The notes beneath the pieces are model-generated. The model was not told the DNA's origin and made no database searches. It saw nothing but the letters and a program-made list of their open reading frames with translations. This document shows, one piece after another, positions 25,994 to 35,098 of a stretch of DNA of 64,000 nt (positions within the stretch are counted from its first letter, which is position 1; each line of letters opens with the position of its first letter). Location: NCBI RefSeq assembly GCF_000826525.2, contig NZ_LN651325.1, positions 124,001-188,000 on the forward strand, written 5' to 3'. The translations under genes were made by a program, and so were the position numbers. The stretch comes from Mobilicoccus massiliensis. Its GTDB lineage: Bacteria > Actinomycetota > Actinomycetes > Actinomycetales > Dermatophilaceae.

Positions 25994-26491
25994 TCAGACA
26001 ATGGCGCCGTTGTCGTCGGGACGGTCGACGCCCCGAGCCGAGTCGGCCCGGGCGCGATCGTCGGCCGGGTTCGTGGCAGGCATGGCCGTGGGGTCCTGCT
26101 GCCCGGCGGGCTGCTCCGCCCCGGCCTGCTGGGCGACTGCGGCCTCGTACTGGGCGCGCACCTCACCCATGTCGAGCGCGCGCACCTGGGCGATGACGTC
26201 CTCGAGCGCCTCGGCGGGCAGCGCTCCGGGCTGCGCGAACACCGGGATGCCCTGACGGATCGCCATCACCGTCGGGATCGAGGTGATGTTGGCCGCGGCG
26301 GCGAGCTCCTGCTCGGCGTCGGTGTCGACCTTGGCGTACGTGATGTCGGGGTTCTTCTCGGAGGACGCCTCGAAGATCGGCGCGAAGTTGCGGCACGGGC
26401 CGCACCACGACGCCCAGAAGTCGATGAGGACGATCTCGGCGGAGGCCATGGTCTCGTCGAAGTTACGGCCGGTCAGAGCGATGGTCGTCAT
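25994..26491 (-). CDS. Thioredoxin with Ala/Gln/Pro-rich C-terminal tail
   Basis: 165 aa. Residues 1-110 are a thioredoxin domain with the redox motif WCGPC (Cys30, Cys33) and the cis-Pro in ITSIPTVMAI. It reduces protein disulfides in the cytoplasm. About 50 further residues (AQQAGAEQPAGQQDPTAMPA and onward to DDNGAIV) are low-complexity and probably disordered, absent from standard thioredoxins. The ATG of MTTIALTGRNF is chosen; upstream in-frame sequence is not thioredoxin-like. It is monocistronic and convergent with hutH. Confidence 0.93.
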   Translation of the reverse strand: MTTIALTGRNFDETMASAEIVLIDFWASWCGPCRNFAPIFEASSEKNPDITYAKVDTDAEQELAAAANITSIPTVMAIRQGIPVFAQPGALPAEALEDVIAQVRALDMGEVRAQYEAAVAQQAGAEQPAGQQDPTAMPATNPADDRARADSARGVDRPDDNGAIV

Positions 26492-26942
26492 GACCCGTTC
26501 AACGAGCGGACGACGAGAGGCATTCCCGGATGCTCGGTTAGTCTGACGGGGTGCCCCTGCGGCGGAGGTCGTAGGGACACCGCCACCGCTTTCGCCGCCG
26601 GAGACGCCACGAGGAGGAGGGGCCCCGTGGGCCGCCGGCGGCGCGGGCGGTGACGCGGATGCTGTTAGACTTGTGCCCACGGTCGATCTTGAGCATGGCC
26701 GTCGCCACGCACGATCACCATCCATCTCGCCGCTGGGCCTCCGAGGCCGTTTCGCGAGGCAACCGACCAGACCAGGGACGACGTCCGTCCCGCCCGCGGG
26801 AGACCGATCATCGGTCGCCCCCGCCCCGGACCCGATTCCGGGCACACATCAGCGCCCTCACGCGGCGCGCGAGGCTCGTTCGATCTCCGCAGTACGTCGG
26901 AACCAGGAGCGTGCCTTCGAACCGACACGAAGAGAGAACGAC
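26492..26942. other. Intergenic region with long leader of the DEAD-box helicase gene
   Basis: No gene is seen in these 451 bases. A TAGACT hexamer at 26666-26671 looks like the -10 element for the helicase gene. If used, it makes a 5' leader of about 265 nt, a length common for cold-inducible RNA helicase mRNAs. The in-frame upstream extension of the helicase has poor codon bias and no family resemblance. Confidence 0.45.
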
Positions 26943-29279
26943 ATGAGCCCGAAGAACTCCGGCGCGCCCAAGAAGCCGCGCTGGTCCGCAGCCAAGAAGG
27001 CCGCCAAGCGTCGAGTCGGCCCTGCGCCACGATCCGATCGCCGCTCGGCCCGCCGTGATGAGGCGAGGGGTTACGAGCCTCGTGACGACGCCCGCTACGA
27101 GGGCCGTCACAGCGCCGGCCGTGGTTTCGCTCGTCGCGACGACGACCGGGGCCGAGGAGGCCGAGACGGTGACCGGTCCTACCGGCGCAACGACGACGAG
27201 CGCGGTGGTGGTCGCACGGAGTACCGCAGCTATGACCGCCGCGACGATCGAGGCTACGACCGTCGCGACGATCGAGGCTACGGCCGCCGCGACGGTCGCG
27301 GTGACGACCGGAGCTACGACCGTCGTGAGGCCCGGGGCCGCTACGACCGGCGTGACGACCGCGAGGCCGGCACCCGCGAGTTTCAGAACCGCGGCGCCCG
27401 CCGCGACGACGCCCGCGGGTACCGCAACGACGGGCGGAACGACCGGCGCGACGAGCGACGTGACGACCGACGTGACGACCGGCGGGACGACCGACGGCGT
27501 GACGAGCGCGCCGACGGTGCTCGCCGGCCGTGGGGCGCGCACGGCGATCGTGAGCGATACGGCCGCGATGAGCGGAACCGGCGCGACGACCGCTACGCCC
27601 GCGACGATCGGCGCGAGGACCGCTACCCCCGTCGTGACGAGCGTGACGACCGCTATCCCCGTCGTGACCAGCGCGACCAGCGTGACGACCGCTACCCCCG
27701 TCGTGACCAGCGCGACCAGCGCGACGAGCGTCACCCCCGCCGCGACCTGCGGGATGACCGCCCGCGTGGCCGCCACTGGGAGGACCGTCGCCCGCGCTTC
27801 GATCGTTCCGAGTACGCCGACCGGCCCGAGCAGGGCCCGCGTTCGGAGGCGCCACGCCACCCGCAGCCCGCGGATGCACCGGCGGCGCAGGCCGAGCGGC
27901 TGCGTCGCAAGGAGGCGCCCATCGTCGAGCCCGTGACCGAGCCGATCGATCCGAGCACCAACGGGTTCGCCGCACTCGGCCTGCCGGAGGCGATCGCCGC
28001 CCGGCTCGCGCGGGACGGCATCACGACGCCGTTCCCCATCCAGGAGGCGACGATCCCCGACGCCCTGGCGGGCCGGGACGTGCTCGGCCGTGGCCGCACC
28101 GGCTCGGGCAAGACCTACGCCTTCGGGTTGCCGCTGCTCGCGCGACTCGCCCAGGGTGAGCGGGCGACGCCCAACCGGCCCCGTGCGCTCGTGTTGTCAC
28201 CGACCCGTGAGCTCGCGATGCAGATCAGCGACGCCCTGCAGCCCCTGGTGCACGTGCTGGGCCTGCGGCACAAGCTCGTCGCGGGTGGCATGCCCTACCC
28301 GCCGCAGTTCGACGCGCTCGAACGGGGTGTGGACGTGCTCATCGCGACCCCCGGTCGCCTCAACGACCTCATCGAGCGCGGTGCGTGCACCCTCGACGCG
28401 GTCGAGATCGTCGTTCTCGACGAGGCCGACCACATGGCCGACATGGGGTTCCTTCCCGAGGTCACCGAGATCATGGACAAGGTGCCGGCCGGTGGTCAGC
28501 GCCTGCTGTTCTCGGCGACGCTCGACAAGGGCATCGACACCCTCGTCGAGTCCTACCTCGACGACCCGGTGACCCACTCCACGGACGAGGCCCAGGCCAG
28601 CGTCACGACGATGGACCACCACGTCCTGCTCGTGGAGCCGGCACACAAGAAGGTCGTCACGGCCCAGGTCGCCAACCGCGGCGGGCACACGATCGTCTTC
28701 TGTCGGACCAAGCTCGGTGCCGACCGCATCGCCATGCAGTTGCGTGAGCAGGGCGTGTTCGCGGCGGCGCTGCACGGCGGCCTCTCCCAGGCGGCCCGCA
28801 ACCGTGTGCTCGGTGCGTTCCGCGACGGCGAGCTGCCGGTGCTGGTGGCCACCGACGTCGCCGCGCGCGGCATCCACGTCGACGACGTGGGTGTCGTCAT
28901 GCAGGTCGACCCGCCCGCCGATCACAAGGACTACCTGCACCGTGCCGGGCGGACGGCCCGCGCGGGTGAGAAGGGCACGGTGGTGACGCTCGCGCTGCCG
29001 CACCAGAAGAGGCTCATGGAGCGCATCGCCGAGCAGGCCGGTGTCGACGTCACGCCGGAGAAGGTGACTCCCGCCGGCGATCGTCTGCACGAGCTCACCG
29101 GCGCCGAGCGGCCGACCGGGGACCCGATCCCCGAGGAGCGCCTGCGCCGTCTGCTCGAGCCCCCGCCGCGTCCGCGTCGTGGCGGCTACCGCTCGGGCGG
29201 TCCCCGGGAGGGCGGCCGCGGTGGACGCGGCGGCTACGGCGGTGGCCGTGGCGATTCCGGTGGCCGTCGCCGCTACTGA
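26943..29279 (+). CDS. DEAD-box RNA helicase with long Arg/Asp-repeat N-terminal region
   Basis: 778 aa. Residues about 25-330 are low-complexity, dominated by RRDDR, YPRRDQRDQRD and GYDRRDDRG-like repeats. The helicase core follows: Q motif (LGLPEAIAARLARDGITTPF), Walker A GRTGSGKT near 385, LDEAD near 492, SAT in LLFSATLDKG, and HRAGRTARAG. The C-terminus is an RGG-type Gly/Arg tail. It unwinds structured RNA, probably in ribosome assembly or mRNA decay at low temperature. The ATG of MSPKNSGAPKKPRW follows GAAGAGAGAACGAC. The charged repeat region is likely disordered, RNA-binding and condensate-prone (inference). Confidence 0.92.
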   Translation: MSPKNSGAPKKPRWSAAKKAAKRRVGPAPRSDRRSARRDEARGYEPRDDARYEGRHSAGRGFARRDDDRGRGGRDGDRSYRRNDDERGGGRTEYRSYDRRDDRGYDRRDDRGYGRRDGRGDDRSYDRREARGRYDRRDDREAGTREFQNRGARRDDARGYRNDGRNDRRDERRDDRRDDRRDDRRRDERADGARRPWGAHGDRERYGRDERNRRDDRYARDDRREDRYPRRDERDDRYPRRDQRDQRDDRYPRRDQRDQRDERHPRRDLRDDRPRGRHWEDRRPRFDRSEYADRPEQGPRSEAPRHPQPADAPAAQAERLRRKEAPIVEPVTEPIDPSTNGFAALGLPEAIAARLARDGITTPFPIQEATIPDALAGRDVLGRGRTGSGKTYAFGLPLLARLAQGERATPNRPRALVLSPTRELAMQISDALQPLVHVLGLRHKLVAGGMPYPPQFDALERGVDVLIATPGRLNDLIERGACTLDAVEIVVLDEADHMADMGFLPEVTEIMDKVPAGGQRLLFSATLDKGIDTLVESYLDDPVTHSTDEAQASVTTMDHHVLLVEPAHKKVVTAQVANRGGHTIVFCRTKLGADRIAMQLREQGVFAAALHGGLSQAARNRVLGAFRDGELPVLVATDVAARGIHVDDVGVVMQVDPPADHKDYLHRAGRTARAGEKGTVVTLALPHQKRLMERIAEQAGVDVTPEKVTPAGDRLHELTGAERPTGDPIPEERLRRLLEPPPRPRRGGYRSGGPREGGRGGRGGYGGGRGDSGGRRRY

Positions 29280-29324
29280 GCGGCGGTCGCTCCGACCGGC
29301 CCGCCCCGGTCTCTCGACGACCTC

Positions 29325-29358
29325 GCGCGCCCTCTCCTCTTCGGAGGAGGGGGCGCGC
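29325..29358 (+). terminator. Terminator with UUCG tetraloop after the DEAD-box gene
   Basis: A 15-bp stem with one G-U pair closes on CTCCTC-TTCG-GAGGAG. The UUCG loop makes it very stable. Confidence 0.85.
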
Positions 29359-29426
29359 TGTCCGAATTGCGGTGGTGCACAGAATCGCCCAGGCTGGATG
29401 GACGATCCGCCGCCCGAGGAGACACC

Positions 29427-30074
29427 ATGCGTCGTACCGTCACCGCCGTTCTCGCCCTCTCGACCGCGCTCGCCCTGGGGGCGTGCGGGGCAGATTCCGA
29501 CGACCGTTCGGTATCGCCACGTCCTGGCCAGGCCGACACCGAAGACCTCACCGCCGGTCCGAGCGGGGCGGCCGACGAAGGCATCCAGGTGACGACCGCG
29601 ACACTCAAGGACGCGTCGGGCGCCGACAAGGGCACCGTCGAGGTCAACGATCTCGACGGGAAGACCGAGTTCGTCTTCGAGGTCACCGGTCTGCCGGCGG
29701 GCTTCCACGGCCTGCACCTGCACAAGATCGGCAAATGCGAGCCGAACTCCGCCGACCCCACGGACGCGGCGAAGAAGGGCGATTTCCTCTCCTCCGGCGG
29801 TCACCTCGGTGAAGGTGATCACCCGGAACACAGCGGCGACCTGCCGCCGCTGCTCGTGCAGAAGGACGGCAGCGCCACGATGCGGGTGACCACCGATCGC
29901 GTGAACCCCGACGAGATCCTCGACCAGGACGGCACGGCGATCGTCGTCCACGGTGAGCCGGACAACTTCGCGAACATCCCGAAGCGGTACTCGAGCAGCG
30001 GCCCCGATGCCGAGACCAAGAAGGCCGGGGACGCCGGGCCGCGGGTGGCTTGCGGGGCCTTCACGCCGCAGTGA
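29427..30074 (+). CDS. sodC: Cu/Zn superoxide dismutase lipoprotein
   Basis: 215 aa. Signal peptide with a lipobox (ALALGACGAD; lipidated Cys near residue 20) anchors it outside the cytoplasmic membrane. SodC motifs are GFHGLHLHKIGKCEPN with Cu-binding His residues, GGHLGEGDHPEHSGDLPPLL with the Zn loop, and AIVVHGEPDNFANIPKRYSS; the second disulfide Cys is in PRVACGAF. It dismutates extracytoplasmic superoxide. The ATG follows GAGGAGACACC. The next gene (yqgE-like) starts 26 nt later and has its own promoter-like hexamer. Confidence 0.95.
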   Translation: MRRTVTAVLALSTALALGACGADSDDRSVSPRPGQADTEDLTAGPSGAADEGIQVTTATLKDASGADKGTVEVNDLDGKTEFVFEVTGLPAGFHGLHLHKIGKCEPNSADPTDAAKKGDFLSSGGHLGEGDHPEHSGDLPPLLVQKDGSATMRVTTDRVNPDEILDQDGTAIVVHGEPDNFANIPKRYSSSGPDAETKKAGDAGPRVACGAFTPQ

Positions 30075-30087
30075 ACGGGCGCGGCGG

Positions 30088-30093
30088 CACAAT
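30088..30093 (+). promoter_or_regulatory. -10 hexamer CACAAT, leaderless-type spacing
   Basis: CACAAT ends 7 nt before the GTG at 30101. The GTG is therefore preferred as the start over the ATG at 30092, which overlaps the hexamer. Confidence 0.4.
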
Positions 30094-30100
30094 GGGGGAC

Positions 30101-30658
30101 GTGACGTATCTGGCCGGACGCCTGCTCGTGGCCACCCCTGGCACCGGTGGCGACATCTTCCACCGCAGTGTCGTGCTGCTGCTCCACCATGACGACGACG
30201 GCGCGCACGGGCTCGTGCTCAACAAGCCGATCGAGGCCGATGTAGAGGCTGTCCTGCCCACGTGGCAGGAGCACGTCGTGGCGCCCGGGCACCTGTTCCA
30301 GGGCGGGCCGGTGGGACTCGACACGGCGCTCGGGCTCGTCCGGCTCGGCCATGGCGGCGCGGAGGACGACCTCGGCATCAAACGCCTCTTCGGCGAGATC
30401 GGGGTGGTCGACCTCGACGCCCCTCCCGAGATCGTCATGCCGCACGTGAGTTCGGTGCGGGTGTTCGCCGGGTACTCCGGCTGGGGCGCCGGGCAGCTCG
30501 AGGGCGAACTCGAGGCCGGTGCGTGGTACGTCGTCGACGCCCGTCCCGGCGACCCGTTCATGCCCGTGCCCGAGATCCTGTGGCGGCTCGTGTTGCGCCG
30601 GTCGGGCGGCAAGATCGCCTGGCTCGCGAACTACCCCGAGGACCCGCAGATGAACTAG
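30101..30658 (+). CDS. YqgE/AlgH family protein
   Basis: 185 aa. UPF0301 (YqgE/AlgH) protein: it reads MTYLAGRLLVATPGTGGDIF, then HRSVVLLLHHDDDGAHGLVL followed by NKP, and later FQGGPVGLDTALGLVR and FAGYSGWGAGQLEGELEAGA. The family is widespread; its molecular role remains unclear (AlgH was linked to alginate regulation in Pseudomonas). The start is GTG 30101 because of the hexamer 7 nt upstream; ATG 30092 would add three residues. It converges on the deacetylase gene with a 12-nt gap. Confidence 0.88.
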   Translation: MTYLAGRLLVATPGTGGDIFHRSVVLLLHHDDDGAHGLVLNKPIEADVEAVLPTWQEHVVAPGHLFQGGPVGLDTALGLVRLGHGGAEDDLGIKRLFGEIGVVDLDAPPEIVMPHVSSVRVFAGYSGWGAGQLEGELEAGAWYVVDARPGDPFMPVPEILWRLVLRRSGGKIAWLANYPEDPQMN

Positions 30659-30670
30659 GCCCGGCCCGCC

Positions 30671-31438
30671 TCAGCGTCGGAGGGCGCCGGGGAGGTGCCG
30701 GGGATGCAGGTTGAAGTGGGGCCGGGTGACCGGGGCTCCGTGTTCGAGGGCACGGCCCAGGCTCACCGCGCGCAGGCCGCGGGCCTCGGCGACGCGCAGC
30801 ACCCGATCGAGCAGCTCGTAGCGGTCGAGGACGGGCTCGGGCACCTCGTCGCCGAGGTCGGCAGGGCCGGCGTGACCGTCGTGGAACAGCAGGATCGTGC
30901 CGCGAGCGAGGTTGGCGGTCGCCTTCTCGACCCGCGCGTCCTGGGTGGTGTCGGGGTTCCAGTCGTGGCTCGTGCCACTCCAGATGACCGATTCCATGCC
31001 GGCCTCGCGGATGAGTCTCCACGTCTCGATCGACTGGTCGCCGTGCGGCGGCCGGAACCACCTCACCGTCGTGCCGAGGATGTCCTCGAGCTCGGCCTTG
31101 CCTCGGGCGAGGACGTCGCGCGCTTCGGCCCGGGAGAGGGTGGGGAGGTGGCGGTGGTCCATGCCGTGCAGGCCGATCTCGTGCCCGGCCGCGACGACCT
31201 GCTCCAGCAGTCCGGGGTTGGCCCGCACGCTCGTCATGAGCACGAAGAACGTCGCGCTCGCGTCGTGATCGGCGAGGGCGCGAAGGACCGCATCGGTGCG
31301 CCCGGGCGTCGGTCCGTCGTCGAACGTCGGGACGATCACGGGCTCACCGGTGCGCACCGAGCTGATCGAGCCGATCGCGTCGGGGGCCTTCTCGAGCACG
31401 CGCATCGCGGCGAGCTTGAGGTCGTGGACGAGCGACAT
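30671..31438 (-). CDS. Polysaccharide deacetylase family protein
   Basis: 255 aa. NodB-homology carbohydrate esterase 4 fold. The catalytic/metal motifs are TFDDGPTPGRTD, HGMDHRHLP (metal His pair), RPPHGD and a late LFHDGHAG. It probably removes N-acetyl groups from peptidoglycan or another glycan. No signal peptide is evident, unlike many cell-wall deacetylases, so it may act in the cytoplasm or at the membrane face. It is transcribed alone. Confidence 0.85.
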   Translation of the reverse strand: MSLVHDLKLAAMRVLEKAPDAIGSISSVRTGEPVIVPTFDDGPTPGRTDAVLRALADHDASATFFVLMTSVRANPGLLEQVVAAGHEIGLHGMDHRHLPTLSRAEARDVLARGKAELEDILGTTVRWFRPPHGDQSIETWRLIREAGMESVIWSGTSHDWNPDTTQDARVEKATANLARGTILLFHDGHAGPADLGDEVPEPVLDRYELLDRVLRVAEARGLRAVSLGRALEHGAPVTRPHFNLHPRHLPGALRR

Positions 31439-31601
31439 CGGGCCCTTCTTCCTGATCGGGGTGGGCGTGACCTGCGGTTCCCCGCGCGATCCAGTGTCCT
31501 ACGCCTACTGCTTCGCGGCCAACCCGGGCGGATACCGGCGCGCAGTCGCTCGGCCGTGCCCCGTCGCACCCGCCGCCGTCTCACCCGCCGCCGCCTCCGC
31601 C

Positions 31602-31670
31602 GAGATGGCAGATGGGAAGGTGGCGATGCGGGGGTGATCACCCCACCGAAGCTTCCATCCCATCTGCCAC
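31602..31670. repeat. Palindromic repeat, copy A
   Basis: Outer arms TGGCAGATGGGA (31606-31617) and TCCCATCTGCCA (31658-31669) are exact reverse complements. The centre is GGGGTGATCACCCC (31631-31644). The same design recurs at 56803-56864 and 58951-59013. It lies in the gap between the divergent deacetylase and DUF3039 genes. Confidence 0.75.
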
Positions 31671-31711
31671 GACGGGTGGCGACGGGTGGGCGCGACGGAT
31701 GGGGAGCTGGG

Positions 31712-31717
31712 CATAAT
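31712..31717 (+). promoter_or_regulatory. -10 hexamer CATAAT, leaderless-type spacing
   Basis: CATAAT matches the consensus in five of six positions and ends 7 nt before the ATG at 31725. Confidence 0.45.
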
Positions 31718-31724
31718 GACCGGC

Positions 31725-32015
31725 ATGACGTCGACGCCCGATCTCGAGCCCCTGTCAAGTCCCGGCACGAGCACGTCGGTGCTCGAACGCACGGAGCCGG
31801 AGACCGACTATCGCACCGACTCCGGCGATCACGAACGCTTCGCGCACTACGTGCGCAAGGAGAAGATCGTCGAGTCGGCCGTCACGGGCGAGCCGGTCAC
31901 GGCGCTGTGCGGCAAGATCTGGGTGCCCGGCCGCGACCCCAACCGGTTCCCCGTCTGCCCGATGTGCAAGGAGATCTACGAGGGTCTGCGCGCCCCGCAG
32001 GACGGCGGGGAGTAA
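31725..32015 (+). CDS. DUF3039 family protein
   Basis: 96 aa. Actinobacterial DUF3039: acidic N-terminus, HERFAHYVRKEKIVESAVTG in the middle and a Cys-containing end (ALCGKIWVPGRDPNRFPVCP followed by MCKEIYEGL) whose three Cys could bind a metal. Function unknown. The ATG at MTSTPDLEP is preferred because of the CATAAT hexamer 7 nt upstream; an ATG three codons earlier overlaps that hexamer. In actinobacteria it is often found next to an SF2 helicase gene, as here. Confidence 0.85.
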   Translation: MTSTPDLEPLSSPGTSTSVLERTEPETDYRTDSGDHERFAHYVRKEKIVESAVTGEPVTALCGKIWVPGRDPNRFPVCPMCKEIYEGLRAPQDGGE

Positions 32016-32275
32016 CCGCCGCCCGCCTTCAGGGAGAACCCGGAGGACCCCACCGCCGTGGCCAGCTGCGCTCGGCGCGTGGGGTCCTTTCGTGCGCGCG
32101 CTGTGTGGCCGGGTGTCCACGACGGCGTCCGCAGCGACCCCTGGCGGCGCCCACCACGAGCTCCACCCCGACCTCCACCACGACCTCCGATGGCCTTCGG
32201 CGCGACCGCGAACCGACGGCGCGCCCGGCGACCAGGTAGACCCCCGGCGTTCACGGGGTTGTCGGAGCGAGCCGT

Positions 32276-32281
32276 TACAGT
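32276..32281 (+). promoter_or_regulatory. Candidate -10 element TACAGT for the SF2 helicase gene
   Basis: TACAGT ends 10 nt before the ATG at 32292, giving a very short leader without a Shine-Dalgarno. Confidence 0.3.
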
Positions 32282-32291
32282 CGTCCCCGCC

Positions 32292-34034
32292 ATGAGTACT
32301 TCTGCCGCCTCGCACCTGTCGCCCGCCTTTCCCGAACGCGCTGCCTGGGGCACGGCCGGCAAGCTGCGTGCCTGGCAGGCGGAGGCGCTGACGAAGTATC
32401 TGCAGACCGATCCGCGCGACTTCCTCGCGGTCGCCACGCCGGGCGCAGGCAAGACGACGTTCGCGTTGCGCGTGGCCGCCGAGCTGCTTCAGCGACGCGT
32501 CGTCGACAAGATCACGGTCGTCGCGCCCACCGAGCACCTCAAGACCCAGTGGGCCGACGCGGCGGGTCGCGTGGGCATCCGCCTCGACCCGCGGTTCGTC
32601 AACAGCGTCGGCGGGCACAGCCGCGACTACGACGGGGTCGCGCTCACGTACGCGGGGGTGGCCAGCAAGCCGCTGCTGCACCGGGCGCGCACCGAGAACC
32701 ACCGCACCCTCGTCATCCTCGACGAGATCCACCACGGCGGCGACAACCGCTCGTGGGGAGATGCGCTGCGGGAGGCGTTCGCTCCGGCCACGCGGCGACT
32801 CTCGCTCACCGGAACACCGTTCCGCTCCGACACCAACCCCATCCCGTTCGTCACCTACGTGGCCGACGACTCCGGCATCCGCCGTTCGGCGAGCGACTAC
32901 ACGTACGGGTACGGCGAGGCTCTCGCCGACGGGGTGGTCCGGCCGGTGCTGTTCATGGCGTACGGAGGCGGCATGCGGTGGCGCACCCGGGCCGGCGACG
33001 AGCTCGAGGCGCGGCTGGGCCAGCCTCTGACCAAGGACATGATCAACCAGGCCTGGCGCACCGCCCTCGACCCCAAGGGTCAGTGGATCGGCTCGGTGCT
33101 CGTGGCCGCCGACAAGCGCCTGACGGAGGTACGGCGTCACGTCGAGGACGCGGGCGGGCTCGTCATCGCGTCCAACCAGGCGCAGGCCCGCGCCTACGCG
33201 CGGATCCTGCACGAGGTCTCGGGTGAGAAGCCGACCGTCGTGCTCTCCGACGACTCGGGCGCCAGCGCGCGCATCGAGGAGTACGCCGCCGGCACGAGCC
33301 GGTGGATGGTCGCAGTGCGCATGGTCTCCGAGGGCGTCGACGTCCCTCGCCTGGCGGTGGGTGTCTACGCCACCAACACCGCCACCCCGCTGTTCTTCGC
33401 CCAGGCCGTCGGGCGTTTCGTGCGCGCCCGGCGCCGCGGCGAGACCGCCTCGGTGTTCGTCCCGAGCGTCCCGACCCTCCTCGACCACGCGGCCCGGCTG
33501 GAGGACGAACGCGACCACGCGCTCGACCGCCCGAAGTCGGCGCAGGATCCGGACTGGATCGAGGAGCAGTCGCTACTGGAGGAGACCAACCGCGAGGAGA
33601 AGGCGAGCGACACCCTCGACCAGCTCTCGTTCGAGGCCCTGGAATCCGACGCCGAGTTCGACCACGTCCTCTTCGATGCCGAACAGTTCGGCCTCGGCAC
33701 GGTGCCCGGCTCGCCCGAGGAGGAGGAGTACCTCGGGCTGCCGGGGTTGCTCGAGCCCGATCAGGTGGCCCACCTGTTGCGTTCCCGGCAGCCCCAGGGC
33801 CGGCCGGTAGCCGAGGAGGCGCCGCAGCCCTCCGCGCACCGGGCGCTCGCGGCCACCCGCAAGGAGCTCAACTCGCTCGTCGGGGCCTACGCCCGCAAGA
33901 CCGGCGCCCCGCACGCCGTCGTCCACGCCGACCTGCGGCGCACCTGCGGAGGTCCGGCCCTCGACACCGCGACCCACGAACAGGTCACCGCCCGCATCGA
34001 GACCATCCGCCGCTGGTTCGTGGGCCGTCGCTGA
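32292..34034 (+). CDS. DEAD/DEAH-type SF2 helicase
   Basis: 580 aa. The N-terminal RecA domain begins LRAWQAEALTKYL and contains Walker A ATPGAGKTTFAL near residue 50, motif II as DEIH (VILDEIHHGGDN) and motif III in SLTGTPFRSD. The second domain has MVSEGVDVPRLAVGVYAT and QAVGRFVRARRRGE, the motif V/VI region with its arginine fingers. The acidic C-terminus is less conserved. The architecture resembles type III restriction or XPB-like translocases, but there is no nuclease or methylase partner. It is the conserved neighbour of the DUF3039 gene. The nucleic acid substrate is unknown. Confidence 0.87.
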   Translation: MSTSAASHLSPAFPERAAWGTAGKLRAWQAEALTKYLQTDPRDFLAVATPGAGKTTFALRVAAELLQRRVVDKITVVAPTEHLKTQWADAAGRVGIRLDPRFVNSVGGHSRDYDGVALTYAGVASKPLLHRARTENHRTLVILDEIHHGGDNRSWGDALREAFAPATRRLSLTGTPFRSDTNPIPFVTYVADDSGIRRSASDYTYGYGEALADGVVRPVLFMAYGGGMRWRTRAGDELEARLGQPLTKDMINQAWRTALDPKGQWIGSVLVAADKRLTEVRRHVEDAGGLVIASNQAQARAYARILHEVSGEKPTVVLSDDSGASARIEEYAAGTSRWMVAVRMVSEGVDVPRLAVGVYATNTATPLFFAQAVGRFVRARRRGETASVFVPSVPTLLDHAARLEDERDHALDRPKSAQDPDWIEEQSLLEETNREEKASDTLDQLSFEALESDAEFDHVLFDAEQFGLGTVPGSPEEEEYLGLPGLLEPDQVAHLLRSRQPQGRPVAEEAPQPSAHRALAATRKELNSLVGAYARKTGAPHAVVHADLRRTCGGPALDTATHEQVTARIETIRRWFVGRR

Positions 34035-34156
34035 CGGTCGTCTCCCGGCCTCTCCGTCCTCGCCGTTTCGCTGACTCACCGTCGTCCCGTCTCGCCGTCT
34101 CGGAGCCGGCACGACCGTGTCACCTGCGGTCGAAGCCGTCTGGAACACTGGCAGGC

Positions 34157-35098
34157 ATGGAAGAGCGCCCCTCCGGCTGGTACGACGATCCCGACGAGCT
34201 GAGCCGCCTGCGGTACTGGGACGGCCGGTCGTGGACCGAGCGCACCCACCCGAAGGCGCCGATGCCCGCGCCCCAGGAGCCCCGGCCGCCCGTGACGCGG
34301 CTGCGGCCCACGCGGAGCAAGGGAGAGCACGGCGAGGGCGACTCACGCGACGGTGTACGTGACGATGCACGGGAGTCGCGCGACACCCGGGCCGGCCGTC
34401 CGGCCGGCGCGGCGGCATCCGAGCAGGCTCGTCGTCCCCTCGGGGCCGACGACAGCCCGCGCCCCTGGTCGCGTGGAACGTCGACCGCCGGCCGTCGAGC
34501 CGGGCGCGATCGTCCTCGTCACGGATCCGAGCCGCTGCGCGGTGGCCGCTCCGGCGATCCGCAGGACGGGGAGGCCGCCCCCGCCGGTTACTGGCATCGG
34601 GCGGCGGCCTACCTGCTCGACCTGCTCATCGTCGGAGTCGTGTTCCTGGTCTTCATGGTCGTCACCCTGCCCCTCCTCGGCGAGGTGTCGACGATGCAGC
34701 AGGCGTGGGGCCAGAGTGTGCTGCGCGCCTACCAGGCCGGCCAACCGATGCCCGACGTGCCGCCCGCTGTCCTCGCCGTGGGCTCGATCATGCTGCTCAT
34801 CCACGCGGGCATGCTCGTGGTCTACGACACGGTGCTGCTGCGTCGCTTCGGGGCGACCGTCGGATGTCTGGCGCTCGGCATCCGCGTGCACGACTCGGCG
34901 AACGGCGGCCTCGCCTCGGGCGGACGGCTGGTGTGGCGCTCGCTGCTCAAGTACGCGGGATTCGTCCTCGGTGCCCGGCCCGAGACGGCGATCATCGGCT
35001 ACGCGTTCTGGGTCGTGGACTTCGTCTGGCCGCTCTCCAACCCGCGGCGCCTCGCCCTGCACGACCGGTGGAGCGGCACCCGGGTCGTTCGCGCCTGA
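34157..35098 (+). CDS. DUF2510 and RDD domain membrane protein
   Basis: 313 aa. Residues 1-30 form a DUF2510 motif (SGWYDDPDELSRLRYWDGRS), a short Trp-rich segment common on actinobacterial membrane proteins. A charged, disordered linker follows (about 35-145), then an RDD domain with three to four membrane segments (YWHRAAAYLLDLLIVGVVFL; GSIMLLIHAGMLVVYDTVLL; TVGCLALGIRV) ending LHDRWSGTRVV. RDD proteins are putative transporters of small solutes; no substrate can be given. An AACACT hexamer lies 7 nt before the ATG. Confidence 0.87.
   Translation: MEERPSGWYDDPDELSRLRYWDGRSWTERTHPKAPMPAPQEPRPPVTRLRPTRSKGEHGEGDSRDGVRDDARESRDTRAGRPAGAAASEQARRPLGADDSPRPWSRGTSTAGRRAGRDRPRHGSEPLRGGRSGDPQDGEAAPAGYWHRAAAYLLDLLIVGVVFLVFMVVTLPLLGEVSTMQQAWGQSVLRAYQAGQPMPDVPPAVLAVGSIMLLIHAGMLVVYDTVLLRRFGATVGCLALGIRVHDSANGGLASGGRLVWRSLLKYAGFVLGARPETAIIGYAFWVVDFVWPLSNPRRLALHDRWSGTRVVRA

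Noticed and set aside
27230..27740. CRISPR-like short repeats
   Set aside because: The repeats keep the helicase reading frame and encode Arg/Asp units without unique spacers.
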